From the NCBI GenBank assembly GCA_003695135.1, contig RFIR01000188.1, forward strand, positions 1-7,449: a stretch of 7,449 bases of DNA, read 5' to 3'. How positions within the stretch are numbered: position 1 is the stretch's first letter; each line of letters starts with the position of its first letter. The translations under genes were made by a program, and so were the position numbers. Positions 6,152-7,449 of this stretch are shown piece after piece. Source of the stretch: Alphaproteobacteria bacterium (GTDB taxonomy: Bacteria > Pseudomonadota > Alphaproteobacteria > Rhodobacterales > Rhodobacteraceae). The notes beneath the pieces were generated by a model, which saw only the letters and a list, made by a program, of their open reading frames with translations, was not told the origin of the DNA and did no database searches.

Positions 6152-7302
6152 CACAGCCCCGTCCGGTGCGCGCGGGCGGTGAAGAAGATGCCCGAGGGGC
6201 TGCGGGCGGGGACCTCGCCGAGCACCTCGAAGGTGAAGGTGTCGTAGATCACCACCTTGTCGGCATCGCGCACGGACACCCAGACCTCGTGCCCGCGCGG
6301 GGTGAATTCCATGTGCAGCACGGCCGGTCCGGGTTTCAGCTCGCGGATGACCTTCCGGCTCTGCGTGTCGATGACCTGAACGGTATCGTTGAGCGGATGC
6401 GCGAAATTCACCCAGACCTGCCGCCCGTCGGGCCGCGCCATGGCAAAGACGGGCTGGCCATGGGTGGGGGTGCGCCCCAGCTCGGTCAGATCGCGCCGGT
6501 CGACCCACAGCAGCTCGTGACGGCCGACCGCGGGCAGGACGAACTGCTCGCCGGCCAGCGCCCAGCCTTCCAGATGGGGCATCTTGTAGACCGGCAGCGG
6601 TGTCTCTCCCCTGCCATAGCCGGCAAGGATGCGGCGCGGCGCCGGCGGATCGGCCCACAGATCGAGCGCGGTCAGACCGTCCTCGCCGAAGAGCCCCGCG
6701 ATATAGGTCCGCCCGTCGCCGGTGACCAGCGCGTCATAGGGCCGGGTGCCGATGCCCGCGATCCGGGTGATCTTCGGCTCGCCTTCGGAAAGATCGGCGA
6801 TCCAGGTTTCGCCGGCATCCCACAGGCTGAAGACGAAACGCCGCCCCGGCGCATCGACCAGGCCGATGGTCTTGGACCCGGTCGGAATGTCGGCCACCAT
6901 CTCCAGCGTGTCGGCGTCGAAGACCCGCACCCCGCCCGGTTCGTAGTTCGACACCGCGACCAGCCGGCCGTCATCCGAGATCGCGCCCCCGATGGAATTG
7001 CCCGCCTGCAGCACGCGCGCCGCGATGGTCTGCGTGACCAGATCGACCTTGGTCAGCCCGCCGTCGCGGCCAAAGACATAGGCAAAGCGTTCGTCGGGCG
7101 AATAGACCAGCGAGGCGTGGCTCAGATCGCCCAGCCCCTCGATGCGGGCGATGGCGGCGTGTTCGGACTGGTCGATGAGCAGGAGCGAGCCGGTCGCGCG
7201 CTCGACGATCAGGCCCAGATCGCCGGTGGCGCGGATGTCGTCCGCCGCCGCCGGCGCCGCGAGCGCGAGCGTTGCACAGAGCATGGCCAGAAGCCGTCTC
7301 AT
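6151..7302 (-). CDS. nirF: NirF, periplasmic heme d1 biosynthesis beta-propeller
   Basis: A 383-residue periplasmic protein needed for heme d1 formation and known in Paracoccus to bind d1-type heme. It starts with a signal peptide of about 20 residues (MRR, then LLAMLCATLALAAPAAA), most simply cut by signal peptidase I. The mature part is a cd1-like beta-propeller related to the d1 domain of NirN and NirS but with no CxxCH. A conserved first-blade His in GDLSHASLVYSPDERF (His62, about residue 42 of the mature protein) may be the functionally essential His reported for the Paracoccus protein. Further propeller motifs are MPHLEGWAL, GRHELLWVD and LHMEFTPRGHEVWVS. The ATG at 7302 overlaps the nirC stop (ATGA) and has a GGAGGA Shine-Dalgarno 6 bases upstream. 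A longer in-frame ATG at 7338 is less likely because it lies in nirC and would put 12 extra residues before the signal peptide. Confidence 0.95.
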   Translation of the reverse strand: MRRLLAMLCATLALAAPAAADDIRATGDLGLIVERATGSLLLIDQSEHAAIARIEGLGDLSHASLVYSPDERFAYVFGRDGGLTKVDLVTQTIAARVLQAGNSIGGAISDDGRLVAVSNYEPGGVRVFDADTLEMVADIPTGSKTIGLVDAPGRRFVFSLWDAGETWIADLSEGEPKITRIAGIGTRPYDALVTGDGRTYIAGLFGEDGLTALDLWADPPAPRRILAGYGRGETPLPVYKMPHLEGWALAGEQFVLPAVGRHELLWVDRRDLTELGRTPTHGQPVFAMARPDGRQVWVNFAHPLNDTVQVIDTQSRKVIRELKPGPAVLHMEFTPRGHEVWVSVRDADKVVIYDTFTFEVLGEVPARSPSGIFFTARAHRTGL

Positions 7303-7449
7303 GACGCGTCCTCCCCCCGCAGATAGCGCGCGATCCATTCCGCCTCCGCGTCGCTCAGGAGCGGCCGCCAGGGCGGCATCGGCGTGCCGGGAATGCCGTC
7401 GAGGATCAGCGCCTTGAGGTCATCGGTCGAGAAACGGATCATCCGCTCG
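7299..7449 (-). CDS. nirC: NirC, c-type cytochrome, C-terminal fragment (cut by window edge)
   Basis: Only the last 49 complete codons and the stop are in the window. The reading frame, set by the TGA at 7301-7299, gives a C-terminal cytochrome c half. It has a GIPGTPMPPW segment whose Met is the probable axial heme ligand, a LLSDAEAEWIARYL terminal helix, and the end GEDAS. The CxxCH motif would lie upstream of position 7449. The pattern and the place directly before nirF match NirC, a small periplasmic monoheme cytochrome c (c55X) of nir clusters, which may donate electrons to NirS or serve d1 maturation. Another small class I cytochrome such as NirM is possible, since only the C-terminus is seen. 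The stop overlaps the nirF start by four bases. Confidence 0.82.
   Translation of the reverse strand, partial: ERMIRFSTDDLKALILDGIPGTPMPPWRPLLSDAEAEWIARYLRGEDAS
7309..7314 (-). promoter_or_regulatory. Ribosome-binding site for nirF
   Basis: Read on the minus strand this is GGAGGA, 6 bases before the ATG at 7302 and inside the end of nirC. It supports that ATG over the upstream in-frame ATG at 7338, and the short start fits the expected signal peptide. Confidence 0.75.

Noticed and set aside
6152..6658. N-terminal extension of the nirDL frame upstream of 6151
   Set aside because: It lies entirely within nirF in another frame and encodes Arg/Ala/Gly-rich sequence. The family begins at the MEPVLVSDPVDR segment.
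6166..7326. Long plus-strand open frame (386 codons) opposite nirF
   Set aside because: Shadow of nirF; the product is a charged, repetitive-looking sequence without signal peptide or domain.
1..7449. FNR/NnrR-type operator (TTGAT-N4-ATCAA-like) or an internal promoter
   Set aside because: I looked for such a palindrome and found no convincing match. There is also almost no intergenic space, so control elements are expected upstream of the window.

Overview
The window carries most of a heme d1 (nir) biosynthesis operon from a high-GC denitrifying proteobacterium. The base composition, codon use and gene order (nirC-nirF-nirDL-nirG-nirH-nirJ-nirN) best fit an alphaproteobacterium of the Paracoccus/Rhodobacter type (Rhodobacterales). 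That assignment is inferred from gene order and protein style, not from a database match. Heme d1 is the catalytic cofactor of the cytochrome cd1 nitrite reductase NirS, so the organism probably reduces nitrite to nitric oxide. nirS itself and the SAM-uroporphyrinogen methyltransferase gene nirE are not in the window and would be expected beyond position 7449.

Layout: positions 7449 to about 640 are read on the minus strand as one tightly packed transcription unit. In order of transcription it holds the 3' end of nirC (monoheme cytochrome c), nirF (periplasmic d1 beta-propeller), nirDL (fused siroheme decarboxylase subunits), nirG and nirH (two more decarboxylase subunits), nirJ (radical SAM enzyme), nirN (c-heme plus d1-propeller dehydrogenase) and a two-domain CbiX/SirB-type chelatase. 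Junctions are 4-base ATGA overlaps, a 1-base TGATG overlap or very short gaps, which points to translational coupling. No internal promoter or terminator is visible. The other strand carries the 3' part of an alpha/beta hydrolase of the arylformamidase-like type (about 1-709). It converges on the chelatase gene and overlaps its end by 70 bases.

How the genes work together: siroheme is decarboxylated on its C12 and C18 acetate chains by the NirD/L/G/H proteins. NirJ then acts on the two propionates in the cytoplasm. After export, NirF and finally NirN (which introduces the acrylate double bond) complete heme d1 in the periplasm, and NirC is a small periplasmic cytochrome c of the same system. 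The terminal CbiX-like gene could supply the iron-insertion step that makes siroheme; this is inference from position and family.

There is no wholly new system here. The points most worth a second look are the chelatase attached to the operon with one degenerate half, its antisense-overlapping C-terminal tail, and the paired motif pattern of the four decarboxylase domains. There is no gene-free stretch longer than 300 bases.
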